NCBI GenBank assembly: GCA_028282885.1
Contig: JANQGX010000058.1
Location: 224,886 to 288,885, forward strand
Direction of reading: 5' to 3'
Length of the DNA stretch: 64,000 bases
Source of the DNA: SAR324 cluster bacterium
Lineage (GTDB): Bacteria > SAR324 > XYD2-FULL-50-16
The first letter of the stretch is position 1. Each line of letters begins with the position of its first letter. The translations under genes and the position numbers were made by a program. Shown here one piece after another: positions 18,870 through 28,020 of this stretch. A model generated the notes under the pieces. The model was given only the letters and a program-made list of their open reading frames with translations. It did not search any database and had not been told where the DNA came from.

Positions 18870-19490
18870 ATGGAAGCCAGACGAAAAACCGAATCCGAGA
18901 TGACTTTCATCGAGAAGCATCGCAGGAAGCAAATCATCGACACAGCCATTGAGATCATTGCCAGGGACGGGTATCACCAGGCTACACTAGCCAGTGTAGC
19001 CAAAGAAGCAGGATTCAGCAAAGGCGTTATCTTTTATTACTTCAAGAATAAAAATGAATTAACCGAACAGATCAACGATATTCTGCTGGAAGAGCTGAAA
19101 GAGTATACAAGAAATTATATCAAAACCGAGGCCTCGGAGACGGACCATCTGAAAACGTATGTGAAAGCCTACCTGGATTTCATCCGCAACAATCTGAAGA
19201 AGTTCGGCATTCTGGTCGAACTCGGAATTAACCTGAATCAGAAACGAACGGATCGGATTTTCAGTTCCCTGGTCTACCTGGACTGTCGTAAGAGCCTGTC
19301 CATTATAATGGATCGTGACGAGAAGCATCGCAATCTTGATGAAAAAACCGTAAACGCCCTTGTGGTCGTTATCCAATCCATGCTTGATGGATTGGGTATA
19401 CAATATCTTTCCGATTCGAAATCCGTTGACCTGGATGAATGTCGGCAAGTCATCTACTCCATGATCGACAGCACCCTTCCCCCTGCCTGA
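18870..19490 (+). CDS. TetR-family transcriptional regulator
   Basis: 206 residues. The N-terminal helix-turn-helix is clear: RRKQIIDTAIEIIARDGYHQ, TLASVAKEAGFSKGVIFYYF, KNKNELTEQI. The C-terminal part is the helical ligand-binding and dimerisation domain. The ATG at 18870 is taken as start; a TTG 12 bases earlier and an ATG at 18900 are alternatives, and none has a strong ribosome site. It precedes, in the same orientation, the operon of hydrolase, acyl-CoA synthetase, crotonase and permease genes, and is the likely local repressor, probably sensing an acyl-CoA or the growth substrate. Confidence 0.88.
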   Translation: MEARRKTESEMTFIEKHRRKQIIDTAIEIIARDGYHQATLASVAKEAGFSKGVIFYYFKNKNELTEQINDILLEELKEYTRNYIKTEASETDHLKTYVKAYLDFIRNNLKKFGILVELGINLNQKRTDRIFSSLVYLDCRKSLSIIMDRDEKHRNLDEKTVNALVVVIQSMLDGLGIQYLSDSKSVDLDECRQVIYSMIDSTLPPA

Positions 19491-19798
19491 GGAAATTCTT
19501 CGATTCATTTCAAGCTGTTGTCATTTGTCATCAACAACAGCTTTCAACGCATTCCCACATTCCCCGCTTATCCGACTGGAAATAAGAACTAAAAGAAAAA
19601 GGCTTGACAATCTGATCTTTGGACAATAATTTGACCGAAAGAATATTTTTATAACAACGGATATTTTACAAACCAATACTCAGTCCGATAGCCGCAGGTA
19701 AGTAGATTCATTTCGGCAAGCGGATTGATAGGCTTTCTTGAAACCTGTTCACAATTTCCCGACAGGGAATCAAACATCCCAATTCAGGAGTAAAGAAA
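19491..19798. promoter_or_regulatory. Intergenic region with candidate promoter of hydrolase operon
   Basis: 308 bases. A TTGACA at 19604-19609 is followed by AATAAT at 19625-19630 (15-base spacing), 170 bases before the hydrolase start. A GCCGCAGGTA word recurs at 19690 and inside the following gene, probably by chance. The operator for the TetR-type regulator would be expected here, but no clear palindrome was identified. Confidence 0.35.
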
Positions 19799-21781
19799 AT
19801 GCTGATTACAGATTTCCGGAACAGCTTCAAAGCGGCGTCGATCAGGAAAAAGATCGGATATATCCTCTTGTTCATACTGGGACTGATTATTATCTTGATT
19901 GCCGCAGGTATTCTGCTGGCGCCGGATTACTCCAAAGTGAGAACACCCGCAGGCTACCCGGTTAATTCGACTCAATACATTCCACTGGATGAAAAGTTCA
20001 ACATTTTTACCAGCGTGTGGTTACCCGATGATCTGCAATCCGGGGAGAAGATCCCCACGCTTGTGCAATCCAGTCGTTACTTGACAATGGTCGAGCCCGG
20101 CCCGTTGATGAAGCTGATGCAGACCTACACCGGCGCCAAAGATGAAAACCATGCAACAGCCCAAAGAGTCACTTCAAGAGGGTATGCGTACGTATTTATT
20201 CAAATGCCGGGAACAGTCGGTTCAACAGGACCACGATACGTGGAGTACATGCCCAACGAGATTGATGCCATCGGGGAGGTGTTGAAATGGGTTTCCGATC
20301 AATCATGGTCAAACGGGAAATTTGGTGCATTCGGCACCTCATACGCGGCAACAACCGCGGATTTCGCAGCTTCAATACCGGGAGCAGGTGTCAAAGCCGT
20401 AGTTCCCAATGCGCCTGACTTTGATGCCTACAATTACGTAATCCGGCCCGGCGGGGTGCTTTCAACCATGATGGCTGACATATGGGGAGCTGCGGTTCAC
20501 GCCATGGATATAGATGACATCTGCCAGGTTCTGGCTGCTGATCGGGAAAACAAAGAGATTCCCTTTTGGGAGTGCTGGGCAACCAAGCTCTATATCAAAG
20601 GAGCTCAGCATCCTTCAGCCGGCGAAATGCATATTTTTGATCAAGCTATCAAAGAACATGCTTATAATCCGGATGTAGAAGCGATCATTACGGGGCTTGA
20701 ATATAAGGACGAGCATCTTCGGGGGATCAGTCAAAACGCCTACGTTAACAGCATTCCTCCCTATTCCATGGATGATTATGCCTACTATCGGTACAAGGAC
20801 AAAGCTGAGAAAGCACAGGTCAATAACCTGACCATCGCCAGTTGGATGGATGCAGGAGTTGTGGAAGGCGCTCTCCAGAAATTTCTCACTTTTAATACGC
20901 CGCTAAAAATTATTATCTATCCCCGGGGACATGGGACGCGATTTCATGTGGATCCCTTTGCGCCGACCAGGGCATTGACGCCCGGGGAAAAAGCTGAGGA
21001 CTGGGACCAACAGATCGCCTTTTTTGATACCTATCTTAAATCAACGGATTCGATTCCCCCGCAGAAACGTGAAATTGAATACTTCACATACGGGATCAAC
21101 CGCTGGCAGACAACCACAGTGTGGCCACCATCCGGGGTTAAGAACGAAACCTGGTTTTTTGGTCCCGATAATCAACTATCACCGATCGCCCCGTTGAATG
21201 ATAGGGGTAGTGATCGTTACAAAGTTGATTATACCGCCAGTACCGGTTTCTACACTCGGTGGACAACACAGATGGGATGGAAAGTGGATTATGGAGATCG
21301 GCGGGAAGCAGATAAAAAGCTGTTGGTTTATGATTCATTGCCACTAGAAGCAGATACGGAGGTGACGGGCAGTCCAACCGTCAATCTGTTTGTAGCGTCG
21401 ACTCACAAGGACGGAGCATTTCATGTCTATCTGGAAGACATAGATCCGGAAGGCAGGGTCTCAATGCTAACAGAAGGAGCGCTCAGGGCAATTCATCGAA
21501 AAATATCGGATCCGGATTCGGCACCTTTCGTACCCTTGGGCGTCTATCATTCACTTTCAAAAAAAGACGCAGAGTTCCTGGTCCCGGGAGAGATTACCCG
21601 AATCTCCCTAACCCTCTACCCCATTTCAACCGTATTCAAAAAAGGCCATCGTATTCGGGTTGCTATTGCGGGATACGATCAGGGGCTTGGAGATCGATAC
21701 CCGAAAGAAGGTGATCCGGTGCTGACTATTGAAAGAAATCGACACCACGCATCAAATATAGATTTACCCATTGTTCGATAA
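19799..21781 (+). CDS. CocE/NonD-family (S15-like) hydrolase with N-terminal membrane anchor
   Basis: 660 residues. An N-terminal transmembrane helix (about 20-41) suggests anchoring with the enzyme outside the cytoplasm. The alpha/beta-hydrolase domain has the nucleophile elbow FGTSYAA near residue 181, preceded by SWSNGKFGAF, and then the C-terminal jelly-roll (about 430-660, SPTVNLFVASTHKDGAFHVY) of the X-Pro dipeptidyl-peptidase/CocE family. Candidate catalytic Asp and His are in WMDAGVV and GHGTRF. Members cleave acyl esters or amides, such as cocaine esterase and glutaryl-7-ACA acylase. An AGGAG lies 8 bases before the ATG. First gene of the operon; probably frees an acid that the next gene activates. 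Confidence 0.88.
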   Translation: MLITDFRNSFKAASIRKKIGYILLFILGLIIILIAAGILLAPDYSKVRTPAGYPVNSTQYIPLDEKFNIFTSVWLPDDLQSGEKIPTLVQSSRYLTMVEPGPLMKLMQTYTGAKDENHATAQRVTSRGYAYVFIQMPGTVGSTGPRYVEYMPNEIDAIGEVLKWVSDQSWSNGKFGAFGTSYAATTADFAASIPGAGVKAVVPNAPDFDAYNYVIRPGGVLSTMMADIWGAAVHAMDIDDICQVLAADRENKEIPFWECWATKLYIKGAQHPSAGEMHIFDQAIKEHAYNPDVEAIITGLEYKDEHLRGISQNAYVNSIPPYSMDDYAYYRYKDKAEKAQVNNLTIASWMDAGVVEGALQKFLTFNTPLKIIIYPRGHGTRFHVDPFAPTRALTPGEKAEDWDQQIAFFDTYLKSTDSIPPQKREIEYFTYGINRWQTTTVWPPSGVKNETWFFGPDNQLSPIAPLNDRGSDRYKVDYTASTGFYTRWTTQMGWKVDYGDRREADKKLLVYDSLPLEADTEVTGSPTVNLFVASTHKDGAFHVYLEDIDPEGRVSMLTEGALRAIHRKISDPDSAPFVPLGVYHSLSKKDAEFLVPGEITRISLTLYPISTVFKKGHRIRVAIAGYDQGLGDRYPKEGDPVLTIERNRHHASNIDLPIVR

Positions 21782-21808
21782 TCAGGAGATTTTATTCAGG
21801 AGAAGGAT

Positions 21809-23428
21809 ATGATACCCAAAAAGTTCGATTTTCTGTGGCAATATGTGGATTATTGGGCGGAAGTGGACCCGACTAAAACAGCCATTCGTTTCGAAAACCT
21901 CATTTACAGTTGGGGCGACTTTCGGGAGTTAACCGATAATCTGGCGGGCTATTTTCTCAAGTCAGGTGTAAACAAGGGAGACATCATTGCCACCATGCTG
22001 CCATCCTCCGCTGCTTACCTTCTCTCCCTGGTTGCGGCCGACAAGATCGGTGCAATCATCTGTGCGCTTGATATCAAATATAAATCCGCTGACCTGAAAA
22101 AGTTCCTTTCCCATCTCAAACCTTCAGTGCTCATCGCTCTCAGTCAACAGGACAACTATAATATTGGCGAAGCCATACTGGCGGTCGAAAAAGACCTTGG
22201 TCTGGAAGACGGCATTCATCATCTGATGGTTGGCGAATCCGACTTCGGTGTATCCTTCGATTCCTGTCTGGTGGCAGATGCAACCCGGAAGGATGAGTTA
22301 TTGAAAGTCAGACAGGATCAGGATAGGGGAGACGGGATGCTGGTTGTGTTTACCGGCGGTACAACCGGAGTCCCCAAGGCAGCCCTTTTGTCTAAAACAA
22401 ACGTAACCGGCATGGCCTACGTTGAAACGGAATTCCTGGGAAGATTTTTGAAACCGGATAAAAATGATAATCGCATCAAAACCATAGTATCCCTTCCGCC
22501 CAGCCATGTAGGTGGCACGGTCGAGTTAATGGGAAGCGGCATTGTTGGTGGAATGGAAATGATTATTCACGATACCTGGAGTCCGACAAGGGTAATGGAA
22601 ACCATCCAGGAGGAGAAGGTTCGTTGGATGGGTGGCGTTCCCACGATGTATGCCATCATGCTGATTACACCCGAACTGGATCAGTACGATCTATCCTCCC
22701 TTGAATTAGCTGTTTTGTCCGGAGAAAAAACGGATATCGAATTGCTGGATCTGGTCCAAAGTAAAATCTGCCCCAACCTCATTATCGGTTACGGCAGCAC
22801 GGAAGCAGGGTCTGAGGTGACCTTCACCGAACCCGGGGATGACTTCAATCTTATTGCCGATGGTTATGTGGGCAAACCCCTACCGGGAGTTACGATAAGA
22901 ATCGTTAATGAAGACGGCAAAACCCTGCCGGCAGGTGAATCCGGTGAAGTTCAAACCTTTGGCGATCTTACCATCAGCCACTATTTCCGAATGCCGGAAG
23001 AGGATAAAGCAGGCTTCACGGAGGATGGATATTGTAAAACCGGTGATCTGGGTTACCTGACTTCGGAAGGAGGTCTCTATATTAAAGGGCGAATCAAACA
23101 TATCATCAGGGTAGGCTCCTACACTGTTATGCCTTCAGAAGTCGAAGAGGTTCTTTCCCAGGATGCATCGGTTGGAATGGTGGCCGTCATCGGAGTCCCG
23201 GACAAGATTCTGGGGGAAGTCGTCTGGGCTGTTGTGAACCCGGTACCCGGATCGGAGGTGGATACAAAGGCACTGATGGACGTCTGTAATGAGCAGTTAG
23301 CCAAGTTTAAAGTCCCCAAAAACATCATTGTTAAAAACGATTTACCGCTGACCCGTATCGGCAAGGTTCACCGGGTGGAATTGCAAAATGCCGTCATCAA
23401 GGAAATTGAAGGAGGTCTATATGACTAA
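21809..23428 (+). CDS. Acyl-CoA synthetase (AMP-forming)
   Basis: 539 residues, standard for class I adenylate-forming ligases. The phosphate loop VVFTGGTTGVPKAALLSK, the adenine motif IIGYGSTEAGSEVTF, the KTGDLGYL hinge segment with KGRIKHIIRVG, and the C-terminal catalytic lysine region PLTRIGKVHR are all present. It converts a carboxylic acid, ATP and CoA to acyl-CoA. AGGAGAAGG lies just upstream of the ATG. It overlaps the following crotonase gene by 8 bases. Substrate unknown; neighbours suggest the acid released by the CocE-like hydrolase. Confidence 0.92.
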   Translation: MIPKKFDFLWQYVDYWAEVDPTKTAIRFENLIYSWGDFRELTDNLAGYFLKSGVNKGDIIATMLPSSAAYLLSLVAADKIGAIICALDIKYKSADLKKFLSHLKPSVLIALSQQDNYNIGEAILAVEKDLGLEDGIHHLMVGESDFGVSFDSCLVADATRKDELLKVRQDQDRGDGMLVVFTGGTTGVPKAALLSKTNVTGMAYVETEFLGRFLKPDKNDNRIKTIVSLPPSHVGGTVELMGSGIVGGMEMIIHDTWSPTRVMETIQEEKVRWMGGVPTMYAIMLITPELDQYDLSSLELAVLSGEKTDIELLDLVQSKICPNLIIGYGSTEAGSEVTFTEPGDDFNLIADGYVGKPLPGVTIRIVNEDGKTLPAGESGEVQTFGDLTISHYFRMPEEDKAGFTEDGYCKTGDLGYLTSEGGLYIKGRIKHIIRVGSYTVMPSEVEEVLSQDASVGMVAVIGVPDKILGEVVWAVVNPVPGSEVDTKALMDVCNEQLAKFKVPKNIIVKNDLPLTRIGKVHRVELQNAVIKEIEGGLYD

Positions 23429-24191
23429 TCTGGTTACCTATGAAAATGAAAACAGAATCGGGCGCATAACGCTTAATAATCCCGACAAATCCAATCCGAT
23501 TACCCGTGAAATTCTGGTCAAACTGGTTCGCCTTTTCAAAGAGAGTGCTGATAATAATGATAGCTGTGTCATCTATCGGGCCAACGGAAAGAATTTCACT
23601 TTTGGCGCCGATCTCAAATACGGATACGAGTTGATGGGTGATCCGAGTCGAAGATCAGAAGCCGCCGATTACCTGTGGTATTGGCAGGAATTGACATCAG
23701 TGATGCTGGATCACCCCGGTATCATTATTGTCGGATACCACGGCTGGATTGTGGGCGGTGGATTTGAACATACCCTGACCTGCGATATGCGAATTGCAGC
23801 AGATAACACACGGATTATGATGCCGGAACTGGATATCGGCATTTTCTTCTCCAATGCCTCTACCCGGTTGTTACCACAGATTGTCGGAGCGGGAAAGGCG
23901 AGGGAGCTGATGATTCTGGGAGAAGAGATCGATGTGGCGGAAGCATTGCGTATCGGCTTGGTAAACCGGGTCTGCCCCGTTGATCAGTTGGATAATGTAC
24001 TGAATGATATTGCCAACAGGATTGCCGGTAAAGAACCCCAGGCTTTAAGACTGGCCAAACAGTTACTGAATGAAGCCCAGGAAAAATCCATTGACGAGAT
24101 GTTGTACAGGGAAGGAAGGGCCATGATTCAAACCGGTCAATCCGATGCGGCTGTATCCAGAATCAAGGCATTCCTGGAAATGAAATCTTAA
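23421..24191 (+). CDS. Enoyl-CoA hydratase/isomerase (crotonase family)
   Basis: 256 residues. Oxyanion-hole segments GKNFTFGADLKYG (about 56-68) and YHGWIVGGGFEHTLTCDMRI (about 100-120) are present. The active-site region after MPELDIGIFF reads SNASTRLLP instead of the common GxGGTQRLP, so the second catalytic Glu may be absent and chemistry could differ from simple hydration. The start codon has GGAGG 6 bases upstream and lies inside the end of the synthetase gene, so the two are translationally coupled. Confidence 0.9.
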   Translation: MTNLVTYENENRIGRITLNNPDKSNPITREILVKLVRLFKESADNNDSCVIYRANGKNFTFGADLKYGYELMGDPSRRSEAADYLWYWQELTSVMLDHPGIIIVGYHGWIVGGGFEHTLTCDMRIAADNTRIMMPELDIGIFFSNASTRLLPQIVGAGKARELMILGEEIDVAEALRIGLVNRVCPVDQLDNVLNDIANRIAGKEPQALRLAKQLLNEAQEKSIDEMLYREGRAMIQTGQSDAAVSRIKAFLEMKS

Positions 24192-24203
24192 AAGGAGAGG
24201 ATT

Positions 24204-25571
24204 ATGTCAGCTAAACTACAGCGCTCACTATCGTTAGCCGGGGCGGTGGCCTTAACGGTTGGGTTTGTTGTTGGAGGATCTATTTTCGTACTGATTCCGA
24301 CCCTGGCCGGCATGACAGGGCCCAGCCTTTTTCTTGCCTACGCTTTGTCCGCCATACCAGCTATTTTTGCGGCCCTTTACCTGGCCCAGTTGGGAGGAGC
24401 TCTTCCCGTTACCGGTGCAAATTATGTCGCAGTGACACGGTGGATATCACCGATGGCGGGTTTTTCCATTTCCATGTCCGTCGTGGTGGCAATGGTCTGT
24501 ACCAACTGTCTGGTAGCCTGGGGATTTGCGGAGTATCTCGCATCATATATACCCGGAATACCGGTTATTTTCTATGCTATTGGCATCATTGTAGTATTTG
24601 CCTTAATAAACTGGATTGGCGTTCAATTCTTTGAAAAGATCCAGGTGCTGATGTTGGCAATCTTCATGCTGGCAATGCTGATCTTCGGAATTGGCGGATT
24701 GTTTCACATTCAACCTTCGCTACTGACCCCGATGTATCCGCGGGGTATGGGAGCATTCTTCACCGTTGTGGCCATTGCAACCTTCTCCTGGGCGGGTGTA
24801 ATCGCTATTGTTGAGGTTGCCGGGGAGGTGCGAAATCCCAAACGAAATATTCCACTTACCATCGTCATTTCCATGGTTATCATCGCCATTCTATACTCAC
24901 TGCAGACTTTTGTATTTACCGGAACCCTGTCCTGGCAGGAATCAGCCGAAATCGGATCAACTGCCGTGTTGAAAGCAGCTTCCGGATTTCTTCCTCCCTG
25001 GGCAGTCGGCTTCCTGGCAATCGGGGCTTTGCTGGCCATGGCAACAACGGTGAATTCCATGATCCTGATGGGAGCCAGGGAGATCTTCGTCTGGTCTGGA
25101 GACCAGGTTGTCCCGGATTTATTCCGTAGAATCAGCCCCCGTTTCAACACCCCGGTGGTAACCATCTTCACCGTTACAGTACTTTCGATAATCGGGGTTC
25201 TCTTCGCAGCGGATCTGGAGAAATACGCTTTGATGGTGATCTTTGCGCTGATGGTTATCCAATTTTTGGGCGCAACAGCAACCCTGAAGATACCTAAAGC
25301 AGCTCCGGAGTTGTATCAAAAGGCATCTTTTCGTTTGGGATCTTTCGGACGATGGTTTACCTGGATTGGCTGTACGATCTGTTTTTTCGGTATATTTGTT
25401 TTCGGGATTCTGGCAGATTATGTCACCTGTTTGGTTTTTCTGGGGATCTGGGTAGTTACGGCCATTTACTGGTTTTTCAGGAAAGTCTATCTCAACCGAA
25501 AAGGGATTGATCTGGTTGGCAATTTCAAGCAATTGGCTGAAGAACGACTCTCGGAGTTGGATAATACCTGA
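24204..25571 (+). CDS. APC-family amino-acid/amine permease
   Basis: 455 residues with about 12 transmembrane helices. The N-terminal GAVALTVGFVVGGSIFVLIP, with its Gly-rich unwound helix 1, is diagnostic for the APC (amino acid-polyamine-organocation) superfamily, and WAGVIAIVEVAGEVRNPKRNIP (here split at EVAGEVRNPKRN) matches the conserved helix 6 to loop region. AAAGGAGAGG precedes the ATG. It is the last gene of the hydrolase operon, 12 bases after the crotonase gene, and probably imports the substrate or exports or imports the amine half of it. Confidence 0.9.
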   Translation: MSAKLQRSLSLAGAVALTVGFVVGGSIFVLIPTLAGMTGPSLFLAYALSAIPAIFAALYLAQLGGALPVTGANYVAVTRWISPMAGFSISMSVVVAMVCTNCLVAWGFAEYLASYIPGIPVIFYAIGIIVVFALINWIGVQFFEKIQVLMLAIFMLAMLIFGIGGLFHIQPSLLTPMYPRGMGAFFTVVAIATFSWAGVIAIVEVAGEVRNPKRNIPLTIVISMVIIAILYSLQTFVFTGTLSWQESAEIGSTAVLKAASGFLPPWAVGFLAIGALLAMATTVNSMILMGAREIFVWSGDQVVPDLFRRISPRFNTPVVTIFTVTVLSIIGVLFAADLEKYALMVIFALMVIQFLGATATLKIPKAAPELYQKASFRLGSFGRWFTWIGCTICFFGIFVFGILADYVTCLVFLGIWVVTAIYWFFRKVYLNRKGIDLVGNFKQLAEERLSELDNT

Positions 25572-25660
25572 TCAGACCTTATCCCGGCGGCTTTAATTCC
25601 GGTTTGTCTGCATTGAACCCCCTGCTGCATATTGATAAGTCAGTTAGTTCAATCCTTGAG

Positions 25661-25705
25661 CCGGTTTCGGCAACCCAGCAGGATATATCAGGTTGCCGAA
25701 GCCGG
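25661..25705. terminator. Strong hairpin between convergent operons
   Basis: CCGGTTTCGGCAACC at 25661-25675 pairs over 15 positions with GGTTGCCGAAGCCGG at 25691-25705 (one G-U pair), loop 15 bases. A CCCCCCTTTTTT tract follows at about 25737. It lies between the permease stop and the stop of the convergent binding-protein gene, so it could end transcription from both sides. Confidence 0.5.
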
Positions 25706-25817
25706 TTGCACCCATCGACCATCGGCCGAAGCGGTTCCCCCCTTTTTTCCAATCAAAACCCGGAGAAACACCAGGAGATCAGAACATTGCAATCAAACAT
25801 TGATTCTACTATTTAAA

Positions 25818-26549
25818 CTACGGTTGCCAATCATTGTATGGTAGATCAATGGGGCTCATAATCTTCTGAAATTCGCCTTTGGCAGATAATCCCTCAATAG
25901 CTTTGGAAAGAGCCTGGTCGATTGGACCACCGCGCTCACCTTTGGGGAGAATTATCTTCACATCAAAAACTTTGTAGAGCTGGCGTTTGATATTGGCTAT
26001 TTTTCCGGTTTTCAGAAACCCGTCGGTGGCAAAATCGGCAAAGATGAAACCATCTATTCGACTAATTGACACCTTTTTCAGGCTGCACTCAATACAATTG
26101 GTCGGTACCGTCTTAAATGGAAAATACTCGGTGTGAGCCGCATCGGTTTCAATCTTGGAGGTTTTCAACTGATCCATGGTCAATGGTTTGTTGACATTGG
26201 TGTACAAAACAAAGTTGACATGGAAGATGGTTGCGGTCGAATGATCATATGGGAGTTCCTTTTTGTAATACCCGGGACTCTTGATCAGAGGCATGTGAAA
26301 ATCCACTTTTCTGTCAATCACATTTTTCATGGAACGGGCAAAAGGATCCACACGGATAGGGATTTCGATACCCAGTTCTTTTGCCATTGCCTTGGTAAGA
26401 TCAACCAGTACCCCCTTGTTTTTACTCTCCGCATAGACAGGCATTTTTGCCAAGCTGGCTTTCAGGTTATCGGCGGCGTAAACTGACAGGGGAAGCAAGA
26501 CCATACCAATGATCATAATAGCAATTCTTTTTGCTTTATCTGCAAACAT
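25818..26549 (-). CDS. Periplasmic solute-binding protein, amino-acid-type (SBP family 3)
   Basis: 243 residues with a Sec signal peptide cleaved near VYAADN. The mature part has the family 3 binding-protein layout: GVLVDLTKAMAKELGIEIPI, RKVDFHMPLIKSP, and a C-terminal LSAKGEFQKIM helix. A CIEC pair sits in the middle. GGAGGT lies upstream of the ATG. It is the promoter-distal gene downstream of a Fe3+-type ABC operon that already has its own binding protein of another family, so it may serve a different importer, act as a co-sensor, or bind a second ligand. The ligand is not evident. Confidence 0.8.
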   Translation of the reverse strand: MFADKAKRIAIMIIGMVLLPLSVYAADNLKASLAKMPVYAESKNKGVLVDLTKAMAKELGIEIPIRVDPFARSMKNVIDRKVDFHMPLIKSPGYYKKELPYDHSTATIFHVNFVLYTNVNKPLTMDQLKTSKIETDAAHTEYFPFKTVPTNCIECSLKKVSISRIDGFIFADFATDGFLKTGKIANIKRQLYKVFDVKIILPKGERGGPIDQALSKAIEGLSAKGEFQKIMSPIDLPYNDWQP

Positions 26550-26743
26550 CGGGACCTCCGGCTAGGGATAACTCTTTATCATGCAAAACAAGGTTTGCCT
26601 GATGGATTGAGATTCATCCAAACCCTGGGCAGGTATGGATTGTTGGGAGCCGTTTATGGGGTTCTAATCGGCAAGACCTACCCCTATTGTATTACATATG
26701 GGAAACAAATTTCAATAAAAAGCGAAGACTTCTTTAAATCGGC

Positions 26744-27826
26744 TCAGGACAGGATCATACTCTTTTCGGGGTTCAGGTGCAGATATACTTCCTGTCCCTC
26801 TTCAAAACTTACCTGGTGTGAAGCCTGGACGCGTATCATACTGTTTTTCAGCTTCACAAAAAAGAACAGCAGGTTACCTAGGTAGGCCATATTGGATATT
26901 GTTCCTTTGAAGCAATTCTCATCGGCTTGGGGCCTGTCCGCTGTTACCTCAACATCTTCCGGACGTATGGAGGCGTAAATCTCGTCTTTAACCGTTGCTT
27001 TTGAATGCTCGCTCATCCGGCAAAGCAATTTATCTGCAAACTCGGTTCGGACATAGGCGTTGGGTTTGTCCGGCACCTTCTCAACGATCTCCCCAGCCAT
27101 GAAATTCATTGCACCTATAAAATCTGCAACAAATCGATTCGCAGGTTTTTCATAGATATCACGGGCATTGCCGATTTGTACCACATTTCCGGAATCCATA
27201 ACGGCAATACGGTCTGAAATCACCATCGCTTCACCCTGGTCATGAGTGACATAGACCGAAGTGATATTCATGCGCCTGACAAGATCTTTGATTTCAAAAC
27301 GTAATTCTTCACGCAATTTGGCATCGAGATTACTGAGGGGTTCATCCAGCAACAGCACTTTGGGATTTCTGACCAGGGCGCGAGCTAATGCGACCCTTTG
27401 CTGCTGCCCTCCACTTAACTGAGATGGGTAACGATTTTCCAAACCACTTAATCCCACGAGTTCAAGAACCCGAGCGGCACTTTCCTGTATCTCGCGCTTT
27501 GGCAGTTTCTGAAGCTTCAGGCCATATACGATGTTAGTAAAAACCTTCATATGAGGCCAGACTGCGTAATTCTGGAAGACCATACCGATCCCTCTCTTGG
27601 CAGGCGGGACAAAACCTTCGGCAAGCATGGATTGCCCATCAATGACAATATCCCCGTCTTCAGGTTTCTCCAAACCGGCTATACAGCGAAGTGTTGTCGT
27701 TTTTCCACAACCGCTGGGACCAAGAAGTGTCAACAATTCCCCCTTTTTGATTTCAAGATCAATCCGATTGATCGCCGTTACCTTATCAAAAGTCTTGAAT
27801 AAGCCTTTAATCTCTATGAATGCCAT
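26744..27826 (-). CDS. ABC transporter ATP-binding protein (FbpC/PotA type)
   Basis: 360 residues. Walker A GPSGCGKTTTLR, Q-loop VFQNYAVWPHM, signature LSGGQQQR, Walker B VLLLDEPLSNLD and the H-loop VTHDQGEA are all intact. The last 110 residues form the TOBE regulatory domain typical of Fe3+, spermidine or sugar importers. The ATG at 27826 follows GGAG and gives a normal N terminus; upstream starts add up to nine residues. It energises the fused permease encoded just upstream. Confidence 0.93.
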   Translation of the reverse strand: MAFIEIKGLFKTFDKVTAINRIDLEIKKGELLTLLGPSGCGKTTTLRCIAGLEKPEDGDIVIDGQSMLAEGFVPPAKRGIGMVFQNYAVWPHMKVFTNIVYGLKLQKLPKREIQESAARVLELVGLSGLENRYPSQLSGGQQQRVALARALVRNPKVLLLDEPLSNLDAKLREELRFEIKDLVRRMNITSVYVTHDQGEAMVISDRIAVMDSGNVVQIGNARDIYEKPANRFVADFIGAMNFMAGEIVEKVPDKPNAYVRTEFADKLLCRMSEHSKATVKDEIYASIRPEDVEVTADRPQADENCFKGTISNMAYLGNLLFFFVKLKNSMIRVQASHQVSFEEGQEVYLHLNPEKSMILS

Positions 27827-28020
27827 GAAGCTTGTCTCCATCAAACAATTCAACGGTTATTAGTACACCAAGAAAACCTGGCAGATTTCACATATCAAAT
27901 GACAATCCGTAGGGATTCATTCGGATTTCAAAACATTGTCCCTTTGCTGTGGTGCTGAGGATTGGCTCAAAAATCCAATTTATGCTGCCGTTTGGACAGT
28001 TCAAATCATGGTTTATTAAC

